A stretch of 64,000 nucleotides of DNA from Muribaculaceae bacterium (GTDB lineage: Bacteria > Bacteroidota > Bacteroidia > Bacteroidales > Muribaculaceae): positions 69,305 through 133,304 of the forward strand of contig VSPD01000003.1 of the NCBI GenBank assembly GCA_009775125.1, given 5' to 3'. The translations under genes and the position numbers were made by a program. Of this stretch, positions 25,843-34,648 are shown in pieces (positions within the stretch are counted from its first letter, which is position 1; every line of letters starts with the position of its first letter). The notes under the pieces are model-generated. The model saw nothing but the letters and a program-made list of their open reading frames with translations. It ran no database searches and had not been told where the DNA came from.

Positions 25843-25862
25843 TACCCATCACATAATACCCC

Positions 25863-25892
25863 AAAGGGACGCACCACCATGCGTCCCTTTTT
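25863..25892 (+). terminator. terminator after GH31
   Basis: Stem AAAGGGACGCA (25863-25873) / TGCGTCCCTTT (25880-25890), then TT. The stem is an 11-bp perfect match. Confidence 0.85.
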
Positions 25893-25959
25893 CATGTGGC
25901 TTTATACACATTTCACAATTCAGACACAGCCGATTAATGCATTAATACGCTCACGCCGC

Positions 25960-26290
25960 ATTGCGTCTCCGTTAGGAGACAAATAATGTAGCGCAGGGCG
26001 ACAGCCCTGGGTATCACGGAATGAAATAAATACCGGTATTGGAGCGAGCGACAGCGTAGCGTTCTGCGTCACGGTTGACATTTTCGGACGCACGAGCCGT
26101 AAGTCCCTACCTTTGGTATTTTGACACACCATCATTTTATTATTTCACAATCCGGAGAATAGTGTTCCTACCGGGTGGATTTACCCCCTGCCTGGCGGAC
26201 CGCAACGCGGTCGAATACGGTAGACACGGGCAAAAGCCCGTGTTTCTAACGCATCACGGAGGTTCGACTGCGGCCGCAGTCGAATATAAT
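25960..26290. repeat. mosaic intergenic repeat cluster, copy 4
   Basis: Contains the GTCTCC-GTTA-GGAGAC and CAGGGC-GACA-GCCCTG hairpins (25965-26010), the AGCGACAGCGTAGCG module (26043-26065), GCACGAGCCGT, CACAATCCGGAG, GACCGC-AAC-GCGGTC, ACGGGC-AAAA-GCCCGT and the TTCGACTGCGG/CCGCAGTCGAA palindrome (26264-26285). No gene is seen between 25893 and the mutS2 promoter. Confidence 0.85.
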
Positions 26291-26330
26291 CACATTTTCA
26301 CCGGGTGCCCGTCTTTCGGAGGGCTTTATA

Positions 26331-26362
26331 TTTGATTATTCTTACTATTATTTGTAATTTTG
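26331..26362 (+). promoter_or_regulatory. mutS2 promoter
   Basis: -33 TTTG (26331-26334), 20-nt spacer, -7 TAATTTTG (26355-26362). It lies about 18 nt before the ATG at 26380, so the leader is near 10 nt and the in-frame ATG at 26305 is excluded. Confidence 0.7.
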
Positions 26363-26379
26363 CAGAAGAATTGGCAAAT

Positions 26380-28842
26380 ATGATAAAAACTACGACATAT
26401 CCCCCCTCGATTGAGGCAAAAATTGGCTTTTCGGCCGTGAGGGAGATGGTGGCGGCATGTTGTGTGTCGCCGCTTGGCCGCAGGCGTGTCGAGGAAATGA
26501 CGTTCTCGCCCGACTTCGACACTGTGGACTCACGCATCGGCGCCGTTGCCGAGATGATGGCTATTATTACCTCCGGAGAGGCCTTCCCGCTAAATCACGT
26601 CTACGACCTCGAGCCGCAGATACGCTCGCTCCGAGCCGCCGGCAGCCATATCGGCGAGGCCGACGCCCTGCGCCTGCGCAACTCGCTGGCTACGGCATCT
26701 GACATAGCATCTTTCTTCGCAACCCATACTTCCGACGACGGCACTCCTGAATTCCCGCGCCTCGCTGTCACGGCATCTCGCATTGGCGAACTCCACCGCC
26801 CCGTGGCGGCCATCGACCGCATCGTCGACCGCACCGGCATTGTCAAGGACACGGCGTCCCCCGAACTCGGGCGCATACGCTCGGCAATAGCCTCGATGTC
26901 GGGCACAATCAACTCGGTGATGCGCCGGGTGATGTCGCGCGCCGTAAACGAAGGCTATCTCGAAGCCGACGCCTCGCCCTCGGTGCGCGACGGCCGACTG
27001 GTCATACCCGTGGCTCCGATGAACAAGCGTCGCATCCCCGGCATTGTTCACGATGAGTCGGCATCAGGAAAAACTGTTTTTATCGAGCCGGCCGAAGTGG
27101 TGGAAGTGAACAATCGCCTGCGCCAGCTCCAGCTCGACGAACGCCGCGAGATCCTGCGCATCCTCGTCGAACTCGCCGACGTGCTGCGCCCCTATATGCC
27201 GCAGATGCTCGACGCCGTCGACACCCTCGCCGACTTCGACTTTATCCACGCCAAAGCGCGGTTTGCCATCGACACCGACGCCTCCGTGCCACATATCATC
27301 GACGGTATGCAGCTCGAACTCTACCGCGCCTGCCACCCCGTGCTGCAAGCCTCGCTTCGCCGTCAAGGCAAAGAGATAGTGCCGCTCGACATACGCCTTA
27401 CCCCCGAGCAAAGAATACTCGTTATATCCGGTCCCAACGCCGGCGGCAAATCCGTGGCCCTCAAAACGGTGGCCATCGTGCAATACATGCTCCAATGCGG
27501 ACTGATGCCATCAGTGGCCGAAAACTCGCATTTCGGCATTGTCGACGGCATAATGGTCGACATAGGCGACGACCAGAGCATCGAGGACGACCTCTCCACA
27601 TACAGCTCCCACCTGCGCAACCTCCATCAGTTCCTGCTGCGAGGCACCGACCGCACCATCGTGCTCATCGACGAATTCGGCTCGGGCACCGAGCCGCAGA
27701 TGGGCGGCGCCATAGCCCAGGCCGTGCTCGAAGAATTCAACCGCAAAGGCATGTGGGGCATCGCCACGACACACTTCCACAACCTCAAACAGTTCGCCTC
27801 CGAGACCCCCGGCCTCGTCAACGGTTCCATGCAGTACGACCGCCAGAAGATGCGTCCCCTTTTCCGCCTCTCCATCGGCTCGCCCGGCAGCTCGTTCGCC
27901 CTTGAAATAGCCCGCACCACCGGGCTTCCCGACGCCATTGTGAAAAAAGCCGAGGAAATAGCCGGCAGCGACCTCGTCAACCTCGACCGATACCTGCTCG
28001 ACATAGCCCGCGACCGCCGCTACTGGGAAAACAAGCGCATGGCGATACGCCAGAAGGAGAAGAAAATCGACGATGTGCTCACCCGATCCGAGACCGATGC
28101 CGAGGAGCTGCGCCGCTCGCGCCGCGAAATCCTCGACGACGCCCGCCGTCAGGCCAAGGAAATAATCGAAGGCTCTAACGCCGCCGTGGAGCGCACAATC
28201 CACGACATACGCCGCGCCCAGGCCGACCGCGAAGCCACCCTCGAAGCCCGCCGGAGGCTTGCCCAAGAACGCACCGTCCTCGAAGCCGCCACCGACGAGC
28301 AGCACCCGCTCCTTGGCAAGACCCGCAAAAAGAAAAAGAAAGAACCGGCCAAGCCTGTCTCCGCGGCGCAACGCCCCATTGCCGTGGGCGACAACGTGGT
28401 GCTCGCCGACGGCTCGAAAACCGTGGGCACCGTCCTCGAAATATCCGGCAAGAAAGCCACCGTGGCCTTCGGCGCCATTAAGACGCGTGTCGACCTCGAC
28501 CGTCTCGCCCACACCGACCGCCAGATTCCCAAGGCTTCGAAAGCGGCCACCTTCGTGTCGGCAACCACTGCCGACAGCTCCCGCGAGCGTCAGCTCAACT
28601 TCAAGCAGGAAATCGACGTGCGCGGCTACCGCGCCGACGAGGCCGTGCAAGCCGTTACCTACTATATCGACGATGCCGTGCAGTTCGGAGCCGGACGCGT
28701 GCGCATCCTCCACGGCACAGGCACCGGCGCCCTGCGCCAATACATCCGCCAGTACCTCTCGACCGTCCCTTCCGTCGAATCCTACGCCGACGAAGACGTC
28801 CGCTTCGGCGGCGCCGGCATCACCGTGGTCAACCTAAAATAA
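26380..28842 (+). CDS. mutS2: endonuclease MutS2 / ribosome-splitting Smr ATPase
   Basis: 820 aa. The start at 26380 is set by the promoter at 26331-26362. MutS core and lever helices fill residues ~1-320. The ATPase has Walker A GPNAGGKS (K357, S358), the Q/signature block YSSHLRNL and Walker B VLIDEFGSGTEP. A long charged coiled-coil arm (about 515-630) and KOW-like beta segment (VGDNVVLADGSKTVGTV) precede the C-terminal Smr domain (EIDVRGYRADEA..., H778 in HGTGTGALR). In other bacteria MutS2 suppresses recombination or rescues collided ribosomes. It follows repeat cluster 4 and stands alone before another repeat. Confidence 0.96.
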   Translation: MIKTTTYPPSIEAKIGFSAVREMVAACCVSPLGRRRVEEMTFSPDFDTVDSRIGAVAEMMAIITSGEAFPLNHVYDLEPQIRSLRAAGSHIGEADALRLRNSLATASDIASFFATHTSDDGTPEFPRLAVTASRIGELHRPVAAIDRIVDRTGIVKDTASPELGRIRSAIASMSGTINSVMRRVMSRAVNEGYLEADASPSVRDGRLVIPVAPMNKRRIPGIVHDESASGKTVFIEPAEVVEVNNRLRQLQLDERREILRILVELADVLRPYMPQMLDAVDTLADFDFIHAKARFAIDTDASVPHIIDGMQLELYRACHPVLQASLRRQGKEIVPLDIRLTPEQRILVISGPNAGGKSVALKTVAIVQYMLQCGLMPSVAENSHFGIVDGIMVDIGDDQSIEDDLSTYSSHLRNLHQFLLRGTDRTIVLIDEFGSGTEPQMGGAIAQAVLEEFNRKGMWGIATTHFHNLKQFASETPGLVNGSMQYDRQKMRPLFRLSIGSPGSSFALEIARTTGLPDAIVKKAEEIAGSDLVNLDRYLLDIARDRRYWENKRMAIRQKEKKIDDVLTRSETDAEELRRSRREILDDARRQAKEIIEGSNAAVERTIHDIRRAQADREATLEARRRLAQERTVLEAATDEQHPLLGKTRKKKKKEPAKPVSAAQRPIAVGDNVVLADGSKTVGTVLEISGKKATVAFGAIKTRVDLDRLAHTDRQIPKASKAATFVSATTADSSRERQLNFKQEIDVRGYRADEAVQAVTYYIDDAVQFGAGRVRILHGTGTGALRQYIRQYLSTVPSVESYADEDVRFGGAGITVVNLK

Positions 28843-28892
28843 ATTAATCCGACCAATGCCTATATCACTGAAATACAATACGATGGAATACA

Positions 28893-29070
28893 CTCACGGC
28901 GAAGCCGTGACGCTTGATGTTAGCCCCGTATGGCCGGCGAAGCCGACATGCGGGGTGGAATCGACGGGATTCAATCGCGGTATTGGAGCGAGCGGCAGCG
29001 TAGCGTTCGATAATGCCAACCATATCGCGTCTTTTATCTCCATCATAAACCCTGCATGTCGGCTTCGCCG
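28893..29070. repeat. intergenic repeat, CACGGC-GAA-GCCGTG module copy
   Basis: Holds CACGGC-GAA-GCCGTG, GCCGGC-GAA-GCCGAC and the AGCGGCAGCGTAGCG module; it ends with CATGTCGGCTTCGCCG. The first 65 bases are the inverse of 21345-21415 and 60670-60735. An 88-codon open frame across it is not credible. Confidence 0.8.
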
Positions 29071-29082
29071 CGCCCGATTTGT

Positions 29083-29090
29083 TAAATTTG
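29083..29090 (+). promoter_or_regulatory. possible hflX -7 box
   Basis: TAAATTTG fits TAnnTTTG and lies 34 nt before the hflX ATG. I see no good TTTG at the right distance upstream. Confidence 0.35.
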
Positions 29091-29123
29091 AATCAAAATT
29101 TGATTTCGGATTGTTAAAATAAT

Positions 29124-30350
29124 ATGAAAACTGAAAATATAATAACCGGAGAGGAACGCGCCGTTCTTATCGGCCTCATCACTCCCGAACAACCCGAGCA
29201 GAAAGCCCGCGAATATATCGACGAACTGGCTTTCCTGGCCGACACAGCCGGAGCTACGGCCGTGAAGACTTTCTTTCAGCGCATGGACCGCCCCAACTCC
29301 ACGTCGTATGTCGGAAAAGGCAAACTTGAAGAAATAAAAGCCTATGTCGAAGCCGACGGCGACATCGCCATGGCTATTTTCGACGACGACCTCTCGGCAA
29401 AGCAAGTGTCCTTCATCGAAAAGGAATTGAAAATAAAGGTGCTCGACCGCACAAGCCTTATCCTCGACATCTTCGCCCGCCGCGCCCAGACGGCCACTGC
29501 CCGAACACAGGTAGAACTCGCTCAGTACCGCTACCTCCTGCCGCGACTTACACGAATGTGGACCCACCTCGAACGCCAGCGAGGCGGTATCGGCATGCGC
29601 GGTCCCGGTGAAACTCAGATCGAGACCGACCGCCGTATTATCCTCGACCGCATCTCGCGCCTCAAAGAAGAGCTCAAAGGCATCGACCGCCAAAAATCCA
29701 TCCAGCGAAAAAACCGAGGCAAACTCACTCGCGTGGCCCTTGTGGGTTACACCAACGTGGGCAAGTCAACGCTGATGAACCTCCTGAGCAAGTCCGAAGT
29801 ATTTGCCGAGAACAAACTTTTTGCCACTCTCGACACCACCGTGCGCAAAATCACCATCGACAACCTCCCCCTGCTTCTCACCGACACCGTAGGCTTTATC
29901 CGCAAACTCCCCACCCACCTTGTCGAGGCCTTCAAGTCGACCCTCGACGAAGTGCGCGAGGCCGACGTGCTTGTTCATGTCGTGGATGTGTCGCACCCCA
30001 ACTTCGAAGAGCAGATTGAGGTGGTTAACCGCACTCTCGGCGAGCTTTGCGACGGCGATGGCAAACCCACCATAATGGTTTTCAACAAAATCGACGCTTT
30101 CCGTCCCGCAGAAGCCGATCCCGACGACCTCATGGCCGACACCGACCGTATCCGCACCCTCGAAGGCCTGCAACAAGCCTGGGAAAAGCGCACCGGTGGC
30201 AACGCCGTGTTCATTTCAGCAAAAAAAGGCACCAACATACCCCAACTGAAACAGCTGATTTACGACCGCGCCAAGGAAATACACATGGCCCGCTTCCCCT
30301 ACAACGACCTTCTCTTCGAACGCTACGACGACCTCGGCGAAAACTCCTGA
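29124..30350 (+). CDS. hflX: GTPase HflX
   Basis: 408 aa. The N-terminal HflX domain (VGKGKLEEIKAYV, then the RRAQTATARTQVELAQYRYLLPRL helix) is followed by the glycine-rich GGIGMRGPGETQIE linker. The G domain has G1 GYTNVGKS (208-215), G3 DTVGF and G4 NKID. HflX is a ribosome-associated GTPase that dissociates stalled or hibernating 70S ribosomes. Only 9 nt separate it from the patatin-like gene, so the two (and perhaps the GH13 gene) form an operon. Length and motifs are normal. Confidence 0.96.
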   Translation: MKTENIITGEERAVLIGLITPEQPEQKAREYIDELAFLADTAGATAVKTFFQRMDRPNSTSYVGKGKLEEIKAYVEADGDIAMAIFDDDLSAKQVSFIEKELKIKVLDRTSLILDIFARRAQTATARTQVELAQYRYLLPRLTRMWTHLERQRGGIGMRGPGETQIETDRRIILDRISRLKEELKGIDRQKSIQRKNRGKLTRVALVGYTNVGKSTLMNLLSKSEVFAENKLFATLDTTVRKITIDNLPLLLTDTVGFIRKLPTHLVEAFKSTLDEVREADVLVHVVDVSHPNFEEQIEVVNRTLGELCDGDGKPTIMVFNKIDAFRPAEADPDDLMADTDRIRTLEGLQQAWEKRTGGNAVFISAKKGTNIPQLKQLIYDRAKEIHMARFPYNDLLFERYDDLGENS

Positions 30351-30359
30351 CACACCCAC

Positions 30360-31154
30360 ATGGCATACGATCAAGGACACAAATATAAATTAGGTGTGGC
30401 GCTAAGCGGCGGCGGAGCCCGCGGCCTGGCTCATGCCGGTGCGCTGAAAGCCATCGAGGAAGCCGGTCTGCGCCCCGACATCATTGCAGGCGTGAGCGCC
30501 GGCTCAATCGTGGCCGTGATGTACTCCGCCGGCATAAGCCCCGACAGGATTCTCGAACTTTTCTCCAACGGCCGTTTCAGCGACTTCGCCGAATTCAGCA
30601 TCGGCAAGGGCGGACTGCTCAAAATGGACCGTTTCATCCGGGTCATAGCCAAATCGCTCGGAGCATACAAACGCCTCGAAGAACTGCCAATCCCAACATT
30701 CATCGGTGCCACCGACTTCGACCACGGCGTAGCCGTCGAGTTTCACGAAGGCGACATAAACCCCATCATCAAGGCATCGTGCAGCATACCCGTGGTGTTT
30801 CCGCCCGTCTCAATCGGAGGCACAGCCTACGTCGACGGAGGCGTGCTCCGCAACCTTCCGGCTTGGACCATACGCGACAAATGCGAACGCCTCATCGGCA
30901 TCAACGTTAGCCCCCTGGGCCGAGTAAAAACCGACCCGTCGATTTTCGAGATAGCCATGCGCTCCTACTCCCTGCTGGCAAAAGCAAACCAGAAACAAGA
31001 CATGGACGTGTGCGACCTTGTGGTGCAGACGCGCGAGCTCACCCACCGCAAAGTTTTCGACCTCAAAGAAATAAACAAAGTATTCACCTCCGGTTACGTA
31101 AACATGCGCAAGACCCTGCGCGACGCCGGATGGTGGCAAACCGACACAAAATAA
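30360..31154 (+). CDS. patatin-like phospholipase
   Basis: 264 aa, no signal peptide. The oxyanion hole GGGARG lies near residue 18-23, the nucleophile elbow GVSAGS places the catalytic Ser at S46, and the dyad Asp is D159 in VDGGVL. This is the short bacterial RssA/YlbK-like form of the family, acyl-hydrolases of uncertain natural lipid. It follows hflX by 9 nt and precedes the GH13 gene by 36 nt; the pairing with hflX probably reflects co-transcription rather than function. Confidence 0.92.
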   Translation: MAYDQGHKYKLGVALSGGGARGLAHAGALKAIEEAGLRPDIIAGVSAGSIVAVMYSAGISPDRILELFSNGRFSDFAEFSIGKGGLLKMDRFIRVIAKSLGAYKRLEELPIPTFIGATDFDHGVAVEFHEGDINPIIKASCSIPVVFPPVSIGGTAYVDGGVLRNLPAWTIRDKCERLIGINVSPLGRVKTDPSIFEIAMRSYSLLAKANQKQDMDVCDLVVQTRELTHRKVFDLKEINKVFTSGYVNMRKTLRDAGWWQTDTK

Positions 31155-31190
31155 TCCTTTTCTTCTACTTAATTCTTAATTCATCACACA

Positions 31191-32879
31191 ATGTCATCCA
31201 CTCCAAAGCCAATCATATACCAACTCCTTCCGCGCCTTTATACCAACTACTGCAAAGAGCAAGTAAAGAACGGCACCATCGGCCAAAACGGATGCGGAAA
31301 GCTCAACGACATCACACCAGGCATCCTCTCTGAAATACGCCGCCTGGGAGCCACACATGTGTGGTACACAGGCGTAATCGAGCACGCCCACGACACCGAC
31401 TACACCGCCCACGGCATCCCTCGCCACAACCCGCACGTAATAAAAGGCCATGCCGGAAGCCCCTATGCCATTACCGACTATTACGACATCGACCCCGACC
31501 TCGCCGTCGACGTCGACAACCGTATCGCCGAATTCGAGGCCCTGGTCAAGCGCACGCATAAAGCCGGGCTAAAAGTGATAATCGACTTCGTGCCAAACCA
31601 CGTCGCCCGCCAATACCACTCCGACGCTAAACCCAAAGGCATTGCCGACCTCGGCGACGGCGACAACACCGACATGTTCTTCTCTCCGTCCAACAACTTC
31701 TACTACATCACCCGCCAGCAATTTGCCCCCGAAGGTGTCGACCTCGGCGAAGGCCCCGACGCCTACGTCGAATTCCCCGCCCGCGCCTCAGGCAACGACT
31801 GCTTCACAGCCTTCCCCGGCGTAAACGACTGGTACGACACCGTAAAGCTCAACTACGGCATCGACCCCTGGAACGGCTCCCGCCATTTCGACCCTATCCC
31901 TCCCACATGGCTTAAAATGCTCCACATCCTGCGCTATTGGGCTTCAAAGGGCGTCGACGGTTTCCGTTGCGACATGGTGCACATGGTGCCTGTCGAATTT
32001 TGGCAGTGGGCTATTCCCAACGTCCGCTCCCACTATCCCGACATGATTTTCATCGCCGAGATATACGACACCGGCCTCTACCGGCCCTACATCGCCGCCG
32101 GATTCAACTATCTCTACGACAAGGTCAACCTCTACGACACGCTCGTGGGCATACAGTGCCACAACCTCTCTGCGGCCGCCATCACATCATGCTGGCAGAC
32201 CGTCGAAGGCATCGCTCCTCACATGCTCAACTTCCTTGAAAACCACGACGAGGTGCGCTTCGCCTCGCGCTTCTACGTCGGCGACGCTCAAAAAGTACTG
32301 CCCTCGCTCGTGGTAAGCGCCATGCTCAACACCGGCCCGTTCATGCTCTACGGCGGCCAGGAACTCGGCGAAGATGCCGCGGGAGCACCCGGCTATTCCG
32401 GCGACGACGGACGCACATCCATATTCGACTACACCATAATGCCAAAAGTGCAGAAGTGGCTCAACAACGGCTCTTGCGACGGCCCCCTCACATATGCCGA
32501 CGAGCAACTGCGCGAGCAATATGCCCGTGTCCTCACTCTCTGCACACGCGAACACGCCATAACCGAAGGCTCATTCTTCGACCTGATGTACGTCAACTAC
32601 CACAACCCGGCCTTCAACCCCCACCGCCACTACGCCTTCATCCGTTCCTGTGCCGGTTCAGCCCTCATCATAGCCGTGAACTTCTCCTCAACGCCTGCCG
32701 AAATGGGCATCAACATCCCCACCCACGCCTTCGAAGCACTCGGCATCAAACCCGGACGCTACCGCGCCACCGAGCTCCTCTCCGGCACCCGCCAAGCCAA
32801 AGACATCACCGCCGACACCCCCTTCACCACCGCCGTCCCCCCCTACGGCGCCGCCATCTGGAAAATCAAAACAACCTAA
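31191..32879 (+). CDS. cytoplasmic GH13 alpha-amylase-family enzyme
   Basis: 562 aa without signal peptide. GH13 barrel with the conserved regions DFVPNH (region I), GFRCDMVH with nucleophile D261, IAEIYD with acid/base E290, and LENHDE with D353. A C-terminal beta-sandwich (RYRATELLSG...) completes it. It probably degrades or remodels internal glycogen or imported maltodextrin and so could act downstream of the alpha-glucan PUL, though it is not linked to it. The subfamily is not clear to me. Heptamer repeats start 4 nt after its stop. Confidence 0.9.
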   Translation: MSSTPKPIIYQLLPRLYTNYCKEQVKNGTIGQNGCGKLNDITPGILSEIRRLGATHVWYTGVIEHAHDTDYTAHGIPRHNPHVIKGHAGSPYAITDYYDIDPDLAVDVDNRIAEFEALVKRTHKAGLKVIIDFVPNHVARQYHSDAKPKGIADLGDGDNTDMFFSPSNNFYYITRQQFAPEGVDLGEGPDAYVEFPARASGNDCFTAFPGVNDWYDTVKLNYGIDPWNGSRHFDPIPPTWLKMLHILRYWASKGVDGFRCDMVHMVPVEFWQWAIPNVRSHYPDMIFIAEIYDTGLYRPYIAAGFNYLYDKVNLYDTLVGIQCHNLSAAAITSCWQTVEGIAPHMLNFLENHDEVRFASRFYVGDAQKVLPSLVVSAMLNTGPFMLYGGQELGEDAAGAPGYSGDDGRTSIFDYTIMPKVQKWLNNGSCDGPLTYADEQLREQYARVLTLCTREHAITEGSFFDLMYVNYHNPAFNPHRHYAFIRSCAGSALIIAVNFSSTPAEMGINIPTHAFEALGIKPGRYRATELLSGTRQAKDITADTPFTTAVPPYGAAIWKIKTT

Positions 32880-32883
32880 TCAA

Positions 32884-33077
32884 TTCACAATTCACAATGC
32901 ACGATGCACAATTATCCTACATAGCGTAGCCAATCGTGCATTGTGCATCGTGCATTAGAACCACCAACCCGTTAGGAACGCAATCCTCCGGATTGTGTTC
33001 CACCCCAAAAAAAAGATGCACAACCGGCCTACATCGCGTAGCCGATTGTGCATCGTGCATTGTGAATTGTGCATTAA
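32884..33077. repeat. TNCACRA heptamer arrays between convergent GH13 and prfB
   Basis: Plus-strand array 32884-32911: TTCACAA, TTCACAA, TGCACGA, TGCACAA, beginning 4 nt after the GH13 stop. A CTAC..GTAG hairpin and three reversed units follow (about 32933-32954). A CACAATCC/GGATTGTG-type module sits at 32970-33000. The minus-strand array 33046-33073 (read from prfB: TGCACAA, TTCACAA, TGCACGA, TGCACAA) begins 7 nt after the prfB stop. No gene is present. Confidence 0.85.
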
Positions 33078-33080
33078 ATT

Positions 33081-34200
33081 TTATTCCTCTTGCGCTCCGG
33101 CAAATTCCATCAGGTATGCCTTGATGAAACCGTCGAGGTCGCCGTCCATCACACCGCCTACGTCGGAGGTCTGGTAGCCCGTGCGGTGGTCCTTGACACG
33201 GCGGTCGTCGAACACATAGGAGCGAATCTGCGAGCCCCACTCTATTTTCATCTTGCCGGCCTCTACCTTTGCCTGCTCGGCAAGGCGATGCTGCAATTCC
33301 TTGTCATAAAGGATAGAGCGGAGTTGGCGCAGGGCGTTCTCCTTGTTCTTGGGTTGGTCGCGCGTCTCGGTGTTCTCGATAAGGATTTCCTCCTTCTCGC
33401 CCGTATAGGGGTCGGTGAACTGGTAGCGCAGGCGCACGCCCGACTCCACCTTGTTCACATTCTGGCCGCCGGCGCCTCCCGATCGGAAAGTATCCCAAGA
33501 GAGCAATGCCGGCTCGACTTTCACCTCGATAGTGTCGTCGACAAGCGGCGTCACGAATACCGAGGCAAACGATGTCATGCGCTTGCCTTGGGCGTTATAT
33601 GGCGATACGCGCACCAGACGGTGCACACCGTTCTCGCTTTTGAGATAGCCGTAGGCGAAATCGCCCTCGACATTCACGGTACACGACTTTATGCCGGCCT
33701 CGTCGCCCTCGAGCAAGTTGGCCACCGACGTCTTGTAGCCCTTTTTCTCGCACCAGCGCAGATACATGCGCATAAGCATCTCGGCCCAGTCCTGGCTTTC
33801 GGTGCCGCCTGCTCCGGAATTAATTTTGAGCACCACGCCAAGTTTGTCTTCCTCGCGGCGGAGCATATTCTTCAATTCCAGGGCCTCTGTCAATTCCATG
33901 GCACGGGCATAGAGAGCGTCGAGTTCAGGCTCCTCGATGAGGCCTTCCTTTACGAAGTCGAAGCCTACGGCGAGTTCCTCGACGGCGGAAGCCACATCGT
34001 TGTAGCCCGTGATCCACGAGCGTATGTCCGATACCTTTTTCATTTGTGCACGCGCCCGGTCGGGATCCTCCCAGAAGTCAGGGACATGCGTGCGGAGTTC
34101 TTCTTCTTCGACTTCGATCAGCTTGCTGTCGATGTCAAAGATACCTCCTCAGCGCCAACATGCGCTCTTGCGTCTCTTTTAATTGTTCTTGTGTAATCAT
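33081..34200 (-). CDS. prfB: peptide chain release factor 2 (programmed +1 frameshift)
   Basis: The gene starts at 34200 and is read in one frame for 21 codons to an internal UGA (34137-34135), then in the +1 frame to 33081, giving 372 aa. The peptidyl-hydrolysis motif GGAGGQ is present, and the codon-recognition loop reads S-P-Y rather than the canonical S-P-F, in VSPYNAQGKR. RF2 terminates at UGA and UAA; low RF2 raises frameshifting, an autoregulatory loop. It converges with the GH13 gene across heptamer repeats. Taking only the 33081-34043 frame as the gene would lose the N-terminal 52 residues. Confidence 0.96.
34134..34149 (-). promoter_or_regulatory. RF2 frameshift site with internal Shine-Dalgarno
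   Basis: On the minus strand AGGAGG-TAT-CTT-TGA-C: a perfect SD-like AGGAGG (34149-34144) sits 3 nt before the slippery CUU codon, followed by the in-frame UGA and C. This is the classic prfB recoding signal. Confidence 0.93.
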
Positions 34201-34242
34201 TTTGTTTGTTTTATGGTGATGAATATTCTTATGATATTGTCA

Positions 34243-34645
34243 ACAATGTAGGGACGCACGACTCGTGCAATGCGATTCAAATAAGAATTGCTGTGGGGAA
34301 GAAGCGCGTAGCGCTTCAAGATAGTAGCCGTGGGTGGAGCGATAGCGTAACCCACGGTATGCGGATTGGAATCATCCGCGGTATTGGAGCGAGCGACAGC
34401 GTAGCGTTCTGCATCACGGTTGGCATAGTCGAACGCTCCGGCAGGCTCCGCTCCAAATCCCCGGTTGCCTACGTCCTTTTTCCGTGGGTTCGGTCGAGGC
34501 TCCGCCACGCCCTCACCCACGGCTACTTTCGGAAATCGCTACGCGATTATTTGATAACCCTTTTTTGAGCCGTATTGGCCTGCTTATTCACAAGCCGGAG
34601 GGTTCTTTGCCTGTGGCAAAGCGCTCCGCGGTAAGTGTTCCTGCC
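34243..34645. repeat. composite intergenic hairpin-repeat element, copy 6
   Basis: This is a full-length relative of 4-300. Its left arm stem is AAGCGC/GCGCTT instead of AATCGC/GCGATT, and the next stem is CCGTGGGT/ACCCACGG where other copies have CCCGGGG/CCCCGGG. The right end (34590-34640) adds CACAAGCCGGAGGGTT and a TTTGCC-TGT-GGCAAA hairpin. The 447-bp gap between prfB and the thioredoxin gene holds nothing else that I see. Confidence 0.85.
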
Positions 34646-34648
34646 TGT

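Noticed and set aside
34044..34200. Frame break upstream of prfB considered as a pseudogene
   Set aside because: The break is exactly the RF2 recoding signal, and the upstream 21 codons encode the expected N-terminus.
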